Numbered from the stretch's first letter, positions 30,601 to 42,399 are shown. The stretch is 64,000 nucleotides of DNA from Mytilisepta virgata (GCA_028015205.1 CM051521.1:67874314-67938313); one strand, 5' to 3'. Notes: a model not told the origin generated them from the sequence alone. Translations and numbers: made by a program.

Positions 30601-31765
30601 GTTATTTTCAAAATTTTCTTTAGCAATTTTTTTCATGTTGTTAACTTTATTTCTTTGTTTTTTATATTTCAATATGTCCCCTCCCTCTTAAATTTTAGAA
30701 CTTTTTTCCGAAGACGATCGCGGATACGAATTTGTTTCTTTATTGCACTGTTAAACCATGGCCTATCTTTATCACGTATAGTAATGTATTTAGTTGGTAA
30801 ACATTCTCTGGCTATCCCTAGAAACGTTTCTGAAAAAATTCACACAAGTCGTCCACGTCGTTAGTATGATTAAATTTTCCATGCCAATTTATTGACCCCA
30901 ACAATATTTCAAATTTTAAACAATCCATTTTTGCATATAACCAGACTTCCCTTTTAAAGGATGAGGGAATACTTTTTTGACATTCCAGGACAGCAATGGC
31001 TGCATAATGATCACTAATATTACTTGGTAAACTATAAACATCAGAGTATAAACATTTTAGTGTATCGCTTATAATTATAGGATCCAATAACGAGCTTGTG
31101 TTATCGATAATTCTTGGTTTATCGATGACATTTCTAAAATTAAAATGACTAGTGAGATCCATAGCTTATTATTATTAACGAACAAAAGATTTGAATTAAG
31201 GTCACCAGAAATCATGATGTTTTCATTCGTTTGAAAGGCCTTGCTCGATTGACCAAGTTAAAAGAGTCCAAAAATCAGCGTCAGTACATTGTGGACGATA
31301 TATATTACATAGCAGAAACGATTGGCCTTTCGCGTGTACTTCCGCCCAAAGAGTTTCATCCAAATGATTTTCAAATTCGGCTCTCCGTTTTATACCGATA
31401 TTTTCCTTTGCATAAATTAAAAGACCGCCGCCATTGTCAGTACGATCTTTCCGCAGGGGATATGGATTAAATGAATCTATTATTAGGCAATCGTTATCAA
31501 TATTACTACTAAGATGTGTTTCGGTAAGGATAAAAATGTCAAATTCTTCGGCAAAAAATGTGCAGAAAGTGTATTTTATTTCTGATACTACGTATATTCA
31601 TATTGCAAATTGAAATGGATTTTTCTGCAGCCAGATTATCGGAGGCACTAATAGACGAATTGTTCGTGGTTTCGGGACCAGGGTTAGTTTCGATATTACC
31701 TATGAGAAGTATAAAATGTAAAACAAAAAGAAGAAAAACAGTATTTATGTTTGGATTTAGACTTT
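30600..31765 (-). pseudogene. CR1-like LINE, apurinic-type endonuclease domain
   Basis: Starts with SICNMNIRSIRNKIHFL (~31,610), then in shifted frame FILTETHLSSNIDND, GGGLLIYAKENIG, LLCNIYRPQ, IMISGDLN and LPSNISDHYAAI. Thus the catalytic signatures TETHL, GDLN and SDH of APE-type LINE endonucleases are all visible between about 31,560 and 31,000. A linker (KPWFNSAIKKQIRIRDRLRK) leads to the RT. Frame breaks lie near 31,540, 31,240 and 30,800. This is the best-preserved endonuclease in the window. Confidence 0.8.
31674..31700 (-). other. 2A-like NPGP motif at the head of the LINE protein
   Basis: The minus strand encodes GNIETNPGP after a hydrophobic stretch (LLFVLHFILLI) and just before the endonuclease. 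2A-like ribosome-skipping sequences with consensus DxExNPGP are established at this position in CR1-type and other APE-type LINEs. Here the consensus Asp is Asn, so activity is uncertain. Confidence 0.65.
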
Positions 31766-33020
31766 GAAGAATATAAAGGCAAGAGATGAAGAACGAGCAC
31801 TGTAAGTTTATCGTCAATATATCAAAATAGTTATCTGGATGAAAAACAGAGTTTCTGCACGATCTCTGTCTACCAGTATTGAAAATTCCAATTGCTGCTC
31901 TATATCCTTCTATACTATTACCCATTAGGGATTAAATATATAAAAATATGGAAGCAGCAAAAGGAAAACTTATAAAAACTAGAATAATCATCAGGTATTT
32001 CTTCGCATAAGTCATCACCACAGGAAAACATTGGAAAATTTAAGTACAATGTCTTTGAAAACATGGACCATAATAAAATACTGTACATTATAAGGTAAAC
32101 TAGTGCCATTTACAGGCAAAAAAGATAGATGGAAGCTTCGTATAGGAAAATGTTTTATTCGTATTATACGATTACTGTATGTGTATCTCTTCAATTTAAA
32201 TACAAGAGAAGATTATTTATTTCTCACATTGGAAAAAAACCAGTTTGACGATGTCTAGTAAATTCATAGAACAAAAAAAAAATTAAAAAAAAACTTTATT
32301 CTTTGAAATGACCATTTCTATCGTTGGAGTTAGTATTTTTACCCATTTCTTCATGATACATGTGATACAAATGTATATAGATGATACCTTTTGACGTGAT
32401 TTATTATTTAATCAGGTTTCCGAATATACACGAAGCAATATAAAATAATTAGTTCAGCTTTAAGATATAAAATTATGTCATATACAGGGGACATCTCAAT
32501 ACAATTACCAATCACCTGTTCATTACGAAGACAACAAAGACTCAGAAATAATTACATAGATTGATAATAAACACAGATAACCTCCAATAATAATCATGTA
32601 CAAATGTACGTGTTTTGACATAGGATTATATAATCGTACTAGCTGGTTATATATATATATATATTCACTATACGAACTTTGGGAAGTTCCTCTGTGATTA
32701 CCTAAAATTTATTGAGGCCAGCAATGTGAAAATTAAGACAGAAACTGAAAACAAAACATGTAATAAGATTCAAAATGTAATGTATTATTGAACTTTTGGA
32801 TATGATTAACCACGGTAATGATCAGTAATAAATTTTTTTGCACAAATATTACAAACGAGAGGGGGAAATGGATAATCGATAAAAAGTACTCATAAAAGCC
32901 TGAAGAAAATGATTGATTCATTTCAATATATGTGCTGGTGTAATTGAATTAAAATAAAGACAAAAGAGCACAAACTTTGACTTCGCATTATATCAGAATA
33001 AACAATTTACATGATGTAAT
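31766..33020. other. Spacer between LINE ORF1 and ORF2 remnants, no clear gene
   Basis: AT-rich. The minus-strand frame at 31,918-32,109 is hydrophobic and could be the 5' part of the ORF2 leader, but cannot be assigned. A (TA)n run lies near 32,649. Nothing else is recognisable. Confidence 0.4.
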
Positions 33021-33127
33021 GTTTGAAAGTAGAAGAAAGAAAAACAACATACATTGGAACTAACAATCAATTTTTTTTTGTCTTTTTGTTTTTTGAAACT
33101 CGTATGTACATGAAGGGATTCAGGGTT

Positions 33128-34262
33128 TTAATAAGATTTTGTCCCGGTTTCCTCATTTGTGGAATCTTCACTAAGACTTTCCTCCATATAAGTTACATCT
33201 ACCAGATCAAACAGGCTACGGAGATCATCATAATTTTTGATAGCAAGTTTTTTACTTGTCTCTGAAACTTTAACAAAAATCCTACCATCTACAGTCCAAT
33301 AAGCATACAGATGCTTTTTGAATTTCATTTCTGCTAATTTTTTGACAATGCCAGTTCTAAATTTGGTTAAGTTTTCTGTGATGAAAACCTTGTCGGGGTC
33401 ATACTTTAACCCTTTTTACTGGAAAAAACTCGCACTCTGTATGAAAGGAAACGTACGATCACTTGAGCTTTACCATCTTTCGCATGTCCGATTACGTGTG
33501 ATCTACCTATATCATTGAGATTAATACCAAGTTTTAGTTTGTCATTACATATTTTCAGTATTAATTCAGTATTTCGGTTTTATTGCTGCTGATGAGAGAT
33601 CATGAGAGGTAACTCCTTTAATATACTACAGCATAGTATAAATTTACTGTATCTAATATTAGTATCTTTGGATTGTTTTTTTTCAGTATTGACACTTGAT
33701 ACGACCATTATGATCAACGGACACTTTGATATTATGGAATCTTAAACTGGTACGGCGAGAATATTGTTCCTGATTTTCGATACGATTTTCGAGCTCGTCG
33801 ATTTTATTATAAAGAGTACCAATTTCTCGCTCATTTTCCTTGAGGGCCCACATATGATCTGATATTGATGACTGTAGGGTTGAAATAGTATTTGCTTGTT
33901 CAGATATTAATTTTGACTGTTCATTAATACTTTGTTCATATTTTTTTTATCGTATCTACACGAGGTTTTATGTGCTGATCAACACAGGTCTGATATTGAT
34001 TTCAACAATACAAGTTAGTTTACTTATGATGGTTTCACTAATTGAATCGCTGATTTTTTTTTGACAACACAGGGATGATAGTATTAAGCACATCATCACT
34101 CCTAAGTGCATCAATTACTTTATCAGTGACATTTTTTTTTACTGAAAGGCACATTTTTCTTTATTGGGTTAGAAGTTGGCTTTGGGTTTGGTTTTGGAGG
34201 TAGAGCAGTTAGATCCCCAACTGAACTGCGACGCCGTATCTGCCGCTTTTCTTGCTTTTCAG
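33128..34262 (-). pseudogene. CR1-like LINE ORF1 (coiled coil plus RNA-binding-type C-domain)
   Basis: From 34,262 downwards the minus strand shows a basic/proline N-part (KRQIRRRSSVGDLTALPPKP), a coiled-coil region ending IDELENRIENQEQYSRRTSL (~33,790), then, after the insertion at 33,563-33,679, LGINLNDIGRSHVIGHAKDG and VIVRFLSYRVR, and finally MKFKKHLYAYWTVDGRIFVK (~33,328-33,270). Coiled coil followed by an RRM-like and C-terminal nucleic-acid-binding region is the classic LINE ORF1 plan; the QYSRR motif after the coil is characteristic. It lies upstream, in the same orientation, of the endonuclease/RT at 31.8-29.0 kb and is probably from the same element. Several stops and frameshifts. 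Confidence 0.7.
33563..33679 (-). mobile_element. 117-bp fragment of the 377-bp repeat with 11-bp target duplication
   Basis: Reverse complement of part of the 4.8-6.0 kb unit (AAAGATACTAATATTAGATA, TTTATACTATGCTGTA, AGGAGTTACCTCTCAT). It is bracketed by TTTTCAGTATT at 33,552-33,562 and 33,680-33,690, a perfect 11-bp direct repeat. It interrupts the LINE ORF1 reading frame. Confidence 0.7.
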
Positions 34263-34289
34263 TTGCTGGCAAATTGGCGTCGTCCTCAT

Positions 34290-35380
34290 TTCTCCAGATT
34301 TTTTTGGTATGTGTTAATATTGGCGTCCTCTTGATTTGTTTGGTATGTATTTGTATTGGCTTCCTCCTAGCATGTTTGTTATGTGTTAGTATTGGGTCGT
34401 CCTGATTTCTTTGGTATGTGTTAGGATTGTATCCCTCCTGGTTTGTTAGGTATGTGTTAGTATTGGGGTCGTCCTGATTTCTTTGGCAAGTGTTATTATT
34501 GGCCTTCTAACGATATTTTTGGTATGTGTTAGGATTGTCTCCCTCCTGGTTTGTTTGGTATGTGTTAATATCCTCTTGATTTGTTTTGTATGTATAGATT
34601 ATCGGTTTTTTGCACATTGATATCGTAAAATATCAGCCGCGCTAGCCACACTATGAAGCTTTTTGGCAGCGTAATGAGGTTAGCTCGATAACGTCTTCTC
34701 TCACATTGTGACGTTGCTGATAAGTCGTGCTTTCATATTGTGACGTCGCTGATAAGTCCTGCTGTCGCTGATAACTTCTCCTCATGCTCCCTAAAGCCTT
34801 CATACGGAGATTAAAGAGCTGCTGGCAGGGTGATATAGACACAGGGAGGTATGATAAGTGTTAGTACTTGCGTTCGCCTGATTTGCTTGGTATTGGTTTG
34901 TGTTAGTATTCGTTTCCTCCTGGCTTGTTTGGAATGTGTTAATATTATCGTCCTCCGGATTTTTTTTGTATATGTTAGTATTGGCGTCCCCCTGATTTGC
35001 TTGGTATTGGTATGTGTCAGTGTTTGTTCCCTCCTGGATTGTTTGGTATGTGATAGTATTGACTTCCTTCTGGTTTGTTTGGTATGTGTAAGTGTTTGCG
35101 TCCTCTTAGTTGTTACGGTATGTGTTAGTATTGGCGTCCTCCTGATTTATTTTGTATTTGTTAGCATTGGCGTCATCCTTGTTTGTTTGGTATGTGTTAG
35201 CATTGATTTCCTCCTGTTTTATTTTGGGATGAGTTAGGATTGTCTCCATCCTGGTTTGTTTGTTGTGTGTTAGTATTTGCTCCCTCGTCTGTAAGTGTTG
35301 GCGGTCTCTTGATTTGTTTGGAATGTGTTAGTATTGGCGTCCTGATGATTTGATTGATATGTATGACAAAGAGTCAACCA
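34290..35380. repeat. Degenerate minisatellite GGTATGTGTTAGTATTGG..TCCTCCTGATTTGTTT
   Basis: Units of about 48-60 bp built on TTTGGTATGTGTTAGTATTG and TCCTCCTGATTTG fill 34,290-34,600 and 34,850-35,380. They are separated by a ~250-bp segment with three GTGACGTYGCTGATAAGTC phrases (34,700-34,775). Spacing is irregular. The plus-strand frame at 34,851-35,237 (Val/Leu/Cys-rich, 128 codons) is a translation of this repeat. Confidence 0.8.
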
Positions 35381-36975
35381 TCATATCTTCGGCATCACTT
35401 GCTGTTTGGCGATTTTTCTTTAATGTACAATATTTTTATACGAAGGTTTGTTAGAATTACATGTTGATAACTGCGACACGAGATAAATCTGGTGCTGAAT
35501 CTGTTAAACCATACTAAACCTATTTCTATAATTCATGTAGATTAAGATTAAGAAATATGTTTTGTTTCTTGTTTTTCCATAATTTTCATACATTCTGAAT
35601 TCCGTTAAATCGGACTGAGACACAATGAGTATCTTGTTGTAATAAAAAACTACTCATTACAGCACTACATACAGCTTGAAGCTGAAATGCATTTCCGTAA
35701 TTTTTTTTAGGAAGTCGTCTTTTCATTTCCGAGTGGAATTTGTTTTTAGAAAAATCATGTATAGCCATTGTAAATCTAAATTCAGGAGAGAAGGTTATCG
35801 TCAAGAGTAAAACTTTGCATAGTCACGACAGCAGTGAACGAAAGGTTGAGGCACAACAGCTTCGTTTGCACTGGAGGAAACACTCTTGCGATATTTCTCC
35901 GCTCCATCTACAATAGTGCGAAGCGAACTTCATAATTTAGAGGAAATCAATCTTCAACGTCTGATGTCGGAAATATGACGGAAATGAAAAAATAAAATGT
36001 GGAAAAGTCATATGAAATTGCGGAAATGAAGTGCACCGAAATGCTCTTATATATGTTTTTCTTTCCTTTGAAGTTGTAATGGGACCAAAGGGTGACCGGT
36101 ACCCAATTTCTTTATCATTCGTCTACCTGTTTCCCTCTAGTATCCCCAGTGATGTTAGTTGTTTAACCTAGCTAAACATATATTTGACCAAGTTAATTTT
36201 CTTTTTATGTTGTGAAAATAATTTTTAAGCAAGAAATACCCATTTAAACGTAATATTAATATACAACTCTTGTAATTTTATGAAAATGTAATAGAATTAT
36301 GTCAATCTGATATAAAGGTAATTGTGAAATAAATAGATAATTTTACATCAATCAATCTTACAAGCGATGAAGCCAAATACTCATGTACTATAGAAAAATG
36401 ATAAATAAATGTTCGCAGAACAACTACATCTGGAGACATTTGAATCGCGGCTTGCACGAAACATTATTTTTTTCTATTACAGTGAAACATAGAAATTAAT
36501 TTCTATCAAATGTGAAGTAAAATACTAAAATTTGAATATTAATAATCTTAATCGTGTATACTAATACTATGTGGACTATTTTATGTTATAATATGGCGAG
36601 ATAAAGAAATTTGCCGCCAGCTGCTTTACCGATCTTAATGAACTGTGATTGGGATGTGTGTTATTTTAAGCAATCTTTCTTATTATTGAATATCTAATCA
36701 GGGATTCAATCAAATAAAGAAATGAACAATTAACGTCAAATGAAAATTCGAGTTCCATACTTTAACATATTCGTGTTAAAATTTCTTGGCAGCCAATTCC
36801 CAGGGGAGATATAAGGCACGGACCATTAATCTTTTGTAGGTGAGGGGCATGAGTTTTTTCTACGTCAAACTTTTTTCTTCAACAAAAATTTGGATTAAAA
36901 AATATTTTTTTCAATCACAAGCTGTAGCAAAATGTTTTTTTTTCATTTCAAAATCAAACTTTTTTCACTGAAAGT
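35381..36975. other. AT-rich stretch without recognised gene
   Basis: A 72-codon minus frame (35,586-35,804) has no recognisable features. 36,790-36,960 contains GACCATTAATCTTTTGTAGG and T-rich strings resembling small non-autonomous elements, but no clear terminal repeats. Confidence 0.4.
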
Positions 36976-38430
36976 AGTATATATGTGGTTCTAAAGTCGA
37001 ATTTGTGGAGCCGGATATGTCGTCACCCGAACCGGAAATGACGTCACACAAAGTGAAGTCACAGGAAGCGAAGGTCACCTGGGCGGAACCGGAGGTACCC
37101 GGAAGTAGCTTGACATTTTTCGTGTATTTTCAAGCAAGCGTGACTGTTTGCCTCATGTTTGTAACGCTTGCACCAGTGACCCACCGACGATGGGGTAATG
37201 GTCCGTTAAACCTACGATAAGAGTTAGAAGCAGGACTAGGGTCAGAGTTAGAAAATTGTTAGGACTAGGGTTAGGGTTAGGACTCGAGTTATTCTTAGGA
37301 GTAGGACTGGAATCCGTAAATTTTCATTCCCGACCGGAAAAGACTCTAAAATTTCCGTTTCATAATGGTGCTCTCTTTCAGGTCCGAGTTACATGGGCGC
37401 AGCCATCTTTGATGTCCATTGTAACATAAGCGAGAGGTAGAACATTCGTTCCCGTCCGGAAGGTCTCTAAAATTTCTGTTACATGGACGCAGCCATCTTT
37501 GGTGTTCATCGTAACACAAACGATACCAAGATATGATTTATAACGAAGCAGTAAGAATCCCAACTACAACTCCTCAGCACAGATGAAAAAAAAATCCAAA
37601 TGAGTACGAGAGCAATAGACGAGCAGCTCAGAGCAGCGAAGAGTAACGGGGAGCACGAGAAGAGCAGCGATGAGCAGCAATGAGCGGCGAAAATCAAGAG
37701 AACACCAGCGAGGAGCAAAGAGTCCAGCAGTGTTGAGCAGCAGGGGCAAGAGAAGAGCAGGGAAGAGCAAGAGCAGAGCATCTGCCCGCGATCCAAGATG
37801 GCCAGACCATAGTTTAACATTGAATCCTATGGAAAATTTACTAAAAGATCTTGTCTGAAACCACTGGGCCATTTGGAGCAAAACTTGGCAGCAATCATCC
37901 TTATGAGCAAGAGAAGAGCATCGATGAGCAGCAAAAAAAAAAAACAATGATGTGGACCGCCGTTGCTAAAGAAACCCTTCCATTGATCTAATGGTGGCAG
38001 CATCAGCTAGAGGTAAGGCGGCATACCCTACCTTACGACTTCCCTTGAACAAACGGAAAACATCACCCTGGATGAAAGGCAGGGGAAAGGGAGATATACA
38101 ATAGTCCCTCTGTATTGAATATACTCTCGCACTTCGACATAACAGTGTGAGAGAGTCAGACCCAGAGACGACAGAGAATGAAAAGGACAGGAAAAAGGGA
38201 GATAACCCAATAGTCCTATTGTACTGTGTATACTGTCGGACCTCTATGGGAACCCCTAAACCTATACAGTTCGATGACAAGCCAAGAGACAACCGAGACT
38301 GAAAATCGTGAGAAAAGGGAAGAAATCCAATCAGCCCTCTGTACTTCGAATACTCTCGGATTTCAACATAACTGTGATAGTATCAGCCCCTAGAGACTCG
38401 ATGCGAGACCCTAAATTATATAGTCTGATA
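36976..38430 (+). mobile_element. Miniature, internally deleted relative of the PolB element
   Basis: Begins AGTATATATGTGGTTCTAAA, the counterpart of the end at 694. A short GC-rich terminal part follows with TGACGTCA at 37,039-37,046 and CCGGAAAT sites, then a TTAGGG-like stretch (37,205-37,315), the CCGGAAAAGACTCTAAAATT phrase (37,335), the GGTCCGAGTTACATGGGCGC module, the GAGCAGC minisatellite (37,570-37,950), the CCGTTGCTAAAG phrase (37,963) and the ATAACAGTG subterminal region (38,090-38,430). The order equals that of the large element from 15.8 to 24.6 kb with all genes removed. The right GC-rich repeat is missing, so the copy is truncated. A piece of an unrelated repeat (TCTTGTCTGAAACCACTGGG) interrupts the minisatellite near 37,850. 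Confidence 0.75.
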
Positions 38431-39790
38431 TTCTGTAAAAATATCCAAAAAAAAAAAAAAATAATACATACCTTTGTATAAATATTATTTCATCTATTCC
38501 CTCTCCCACATAGAGTAAAGCATACAATTCATAACACTAAAATTTATGTTTCTCGAAGTATTAAGTATTAAGAAATTTTAATAAGTCCCCCTCCCCCTAG
38601 GCTTGATATTGTGAATGAAGAATAAAAAAATTACAATAAGAAATTAAGAATTAAGAAGTCCACTTTAGGCTTTCGTAATCAACAGATTTGAATCGTGAAA
38701 TAAATAAACATTTTTATATGACAATCGTTCAATTTAAGCAGTCAAAATGCGTTAACAGTATATTTACACGTGATATACGGTCACTCGAGATGAGTATCAT
38801 TTCATTTAAATATGTGATAAATATTAGGCTTTTTGTTGAAAAAAAAAACATGGAGAGTAATTACTATTAGAGACCATCGACTTTCAAATAAATTCAACTT
38901 TTATTTGTGTTTTCTATCCCAAATTACTTATTCGACAATAAATCATTTAATATTATCATATAATGTTATATTTTAAATTAGATGAACATCACATTCTCTT
39001 GTTTAGTTTCCTTTAATAGTTAAAACAATCTCTGAAGTTATATCATGCTAATAATATAAATATAAGTATATACGAAAAATAATTACCGCTTGAAATTTTT
39101 CCAGCTCTCTGTCATACTTGTTGATTTTTGATTCCATTGAACCCCACGGACGTCACATTTTAGTTTTTGATATTTGAAACCTGCGTCTATTTTTGCAAAT
39201 TTCGAAACAATGAATGGTAAACAAATTATAAAAAATATCATTTCATTTTCGGCTTTGAGTAAAACCAATTTTCACTTGTTTTTACTGATATTTCCTTAAA
39301 CGTCTCATTAAAAAAGCATAAATAAACACATTTCTAAAACAATTATTTTCTAACAAAGTATCAAAGATAATCACTTATTAGCAACAAAGGACAATTGTTT
39401 ACTTGTTGATTGGTAATCCTTCATGACCGATGGAGCATTTAACAAGGCGATCAGATATTACACAACAGATATGAGATGTGTCACGTTAAAAATGTTCATT
39501 AACTATTTAATTACTTATTCTTTTCATACCAACCATGAACATAATTACTTAAACAATAAAACATATTTAAATGAATGTTCTTCGTGCATATTTTACCGGT
39601 CCACTGTATCCTTAGTGCAGTTGTTATTTTAAATTCGTCAAGCTTGATTGGCGTCAATTAACAACGTGATAACATGAAGGTTTATTCCGCGGACGTCACT
39701 GCTCCAAAAAAAAATCTAATCAAGTTTAGGGATTAAGAGACCATCTGGAGGGTCATGCACTTAAGATCACCTGTCATGCCTGAACGCATC
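38431..39790. other. AT-rich stretch, no recognised gene apart from one possible exon
   Basis: Poly-A near 38,450 and AT-rich unique sequence. The only item of note is the possible secreted-protein exon listed separately at 39,087-39,241. Confidence 0.4.
39087..39241 (-). CDS. Possible first exon of a secreted protein
   Basis: The minus-strand ATG at 39,239-39,241 opens MIFFIICLPFIVSKFAKIDA, a convincing hydrophobic signal-peptide-like start, and continues for about 50 codons (KYQKLKCDVRGVQWNQK). A GTAATT donor-like sequence lies at 39,086-39,081, just before the in-frame stop. No homologous family is recognised and no downstream exon can be identified. A chance frame in AT-rich DNA, where Phe/Ile/Leu codons are common, is the main alternative. 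Confidence 0.15.
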
Positions 39791-39803
39791 TACATTTAAT
39801 AGG

Positions 39804-40160
39804 ATGGATGGATGAATTATTGTTTAACGTCCAGTGGCAACCAGGTGCATATCAGGACGAGAACATGTTGATATGATAATGAATATGACCCCTGCCTTGT
39901 ACTAGACCGACACGCTTAGTCGGATTTTTAATGTGCTAGCTCACGAGGTAACTGTCCGCAGGAAGACATATCACCTCACTCGGACACATTATACTGACTC
40001 CGAGCCGACCAGTCTTTGCTCTTACTCCTAGATGCCGCGTGCTTGGCGGAGAAGCAGCAAATACCAATTTTAATGTCTTTGGTTTGACCCGGCCGGGGAT
40101 CGAACCCGCGACCTTCCGCACTCGGGGCGAGCACGCTACCACGAGACCACCGAGGCAGTC
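39804..40160 (-). mobile_element. tRNA-derived SINE with 12-bp target duplication
   Basis: A perfect direct repeat ACATTTAATAGG lies at 39,792-39,803 and 40,161-40,172. On the minus strand the 357-bp insert starts with a tRNA-like head (GCCTCGGTGGTCTCGTGGTA) with an A-box-like region at 40,131-40,149 and a B box GGTTCGATCCC at 40,106-40,096. A conserved-looking body follows, and the tail is ATTCATCCATCCAT. RNA polymerase III transcription and LINE-mediated retroposition are expected. Molluscs are known to carry tRNA-headed SINE families (for example RUDI); which family this is cannot be decided here. The head is part of the SINE, not a free tRNA gene. Confidence 0.9.
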
Positions 40161-40489
40161 ACATTTAATAGGTGAAAATAACACAGGAAATTAAAAAAAA
40201 AAATATTTTAATATTAATTTATTAGGATAAAAATAGATTTAAAAAATAAATACTTTTTATTTATAGTATTTTGTTATATTTGTGTTGAACATTTTGTATA
40301 GGTTTCCATAAAGGAAAAAAAGGAAGTTATCAATTTTATTGGATAAAGTATCATATTATAAAATGTGTGGAACAATTTTAAAGCAGACAGTTACAACAAT
40401 TAACAAAATATTGGCACACATTATCAGTACAACACTAGTCCAAATATAAAAAATGCATTACAATGTAGAGTTCTTGTAAATGTCATTCA

Positions 40490-40890
40490 AGTAAGATGCA
40501 GAAGCTCAAGGTGATACGGCGGTCGACGTTCATGTATTTCTTGGCACGGGATCGGGTAGTTCCACCGGCTGCTCTTTGTTTCCTGGTTATGTCGTTGGCG
40601 TTTTGTACATCTTTCAACATCTGGATTGCTGCGAATATGTTCGGATGTGTTGGGTCATCTTCTTCAGTTTGCTGTGCCATCCCTCGATGTTGTTGGTTCT
40701 CGGTCATTGTGTTCCAAAGTGGTTCCAAAGTGTTCGGTCTCCTTCTACCCACTGCCCGGCCAGTTGTTCGATGACTTCTGTACTGGTATCATCCCATTCG
40801 TTGTCCCGAAATTTGTTGAGTTATATAATCGGTCTGACTTCCTCTAAGCAACATTTGGTAACTTGGTTCATGATCAGGGTATATACCTAC
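40490..40890 (-). pseudogene. MULE-type transposase C-terminal fragment
   Basis: The minus strand reads QLAGQWVEGDRTLWNHFGTQ, then PRTNNIEGWHSKLKK, the RTNN..EGWH signature that follows the catalytic core in animal MULE (FLYWCH-associated) transposases. After a frameshift it continues HPNIFAAIQMLKDVQNA and SRAKKYMNVDRRI. The DDE core is absent. The fragment is bounded on the right by a LINE C-terminal remnant in the opposite orientation at 40,906. Confidence 0.7.
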
Positions 40891-40905
40891 AAACAAATTT
40901 CTTTT

Positions 40906-41139
40906 TGATATAGGTAAAGCACGTACTAGTGAATGTGAAAATTGCCATGTAATAGATGATACTCATCATTATCTATTCACATGTCTAAAATATAATACAC
41001 AAAAATTTGAATTAGTTAACAAACTTCAGCATTCTGGAGTTAGTGATCTTACAATCCAAAATCTCTCAAAAGGCCTGTTTAATACACTCTTGCCACTATG
41101 CAACTATCTCAGGCAAAATCTTTCAAAAAGAGTCTAGCT
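40906..41139 (+). pseudogene. LINE ORF2 C-terminal fragment
   Basis: An uninterrupted frame of ~77 codons without ATG reads KARTSECENCHVIDDTHHYL and FTCLKYNTQKFELVNKL, ending LRQNLSKRV and a stop. The CxxC..HHxxxxC cluster near the C-terminus is typical of Jockey/CR1-type LINE proteins. AT-rich sequence downstream to about 41,640 could be its 3' UTR. The 5' side is truncated at 40,900, next to the MULE fragment. Confidence 0.65.
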
Positions 41140-41682
41140 TATTCCCATATCCATTATCTTTTTTTTTCTTCTCTTAGAAAAAAAAATTCCCTAATTCTCT
41201 TTATGAAATCTTACATTTCGATTTTATTCATTTATTGAAATTTTCTTAAAAGAGCCTAATGATTATAAGAAATTTGGATGATAACTATATTTTTTTTTTG
41301 TTTTTGTTCAGTTTTATTTTTGTCTCTGGTTTATCGTTATCTACAAATTTTGTGTAAGATTTCTAATATATCTGAATAACCAATTTATATCAAATGTCTT
41401 CATATCTAGTTCAAGATGAACAACTTCTATAGACTGTAAATTTGAGAAACAATATAAGATTTTTTTTTTAAATTGCTTTACGTGGTAAACAGGTCTTATT
41501 TGTTTTGTTTAAATTATCATATTAACTATGGTATTAATAGATATTAATCTTTCATTTTAGTTTTTATTCTTTCCACGTACTATGCTTGATAAGTTTGTTG
41601 TCATATACTCTGCTCCCTCCATTCCCCTTTTAAGTGGATCTCATTGAAATATCGAAACAATTTCCAATGTGTTTAAAAGTGA
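41140..41682. other. AT-rich sequence, probably LINE 3' UTR
   Basis: No coding features. T-rich runs and a TTTTTTTTTTAAATTG stretch near 41,461. It is contiguous with the LINE fragment upstream. Confidence 0.3.
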
Positions 41683-41970
41683 GCAACCGTTTGATTTTAT
41701 GGGGGTGGGGTGGCTAGGTTCAAATTTGAAATAAAAAGGCAGGACAAGGATTCGGGGTAAAAAAAAGACAGGATCACTTTGGGGGTGAAGAAAAATGCAG
41801 GACTCGTGCCAATCAGAAAATGTTCTGGTTTAAAAGAAAATAAATATTTAAGCCACGATAGCGGCCGAAAAAAATCCATGACAAGAATTGCGACGAAAAA
41901 AAATAGGCAGAATCAAAAGTTTGATCCTAGCCCCCCCCCCCCCCCCCCTCCTTAAAAATCAAATGGTTGC
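41683..41970. mobile_element. MITE-like element with 16-bp terminal inverted repeats
   Basis: GCAACCGTTTGATTTT at 41,683-41,698 mirrors AAAAATCAAATGGTTGC at 41,954-41,970 (one mismatch). The inner parts continue G-rich on the left (GGGGGTGGGGTGGCTAGG) and C-rich on the right (CCTAG plus a run of about 18 C at 41,931-41,948). There is no coding capacity. Target duplications are not evident. Confidence 0.65.
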
Positions 41971-42399
41971 TACCTAAAGGAAGGTCAAACTGCAAGACAT
42001 ATTTTGAATTGAATTCAAATTCTGTTAAATATGATTTTCAAGTATCATTGAAATGGGAAAATTTATCTTGTAGAAAGTTCTTTTGTGTTTCTTTTCATAG
42101 TTTGTGTGAGAGTATAAGCTGTCATCCATATATATTGTATACATACATGTATTTTATGTACATTGTATTTGCTTAGAGTGAGAAACACCAAGTTTTCAAG
42201 TGTTGACTTGGGAAATCAAACTATTTAAACTCAATTGTTTTGTAATGTTATAACATAGAGATTGTACATGTACATGCAATATGTATATTTCTTAAATCTT
42301 ATAAGAATTTTCAAATGTATGGTTGAAATATTTGAAACACATTTGTATTTTCATGTTTGGTATACATTTTCTCATAAGTGAAAGGTATGGGCAGCCATT

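Noticed and set aside
34851..35237. 128-codon hydrophobic frame resembling a membrane protein
   Set aside because: It follows the GGTATGTGTTAGTATTGG minisatellite, and the repeated VCVSIGVLLV pattern is imposed by the DNA repeat.
40083..40160. Stand-alone tRNA gene on the minus strand
   Set aside because: The tRNA-like sequence is the head of a 357-bp unit with a simple-repeat tail and target duplication, so it is a SINE. Acceptor-stem pairing is also poor.
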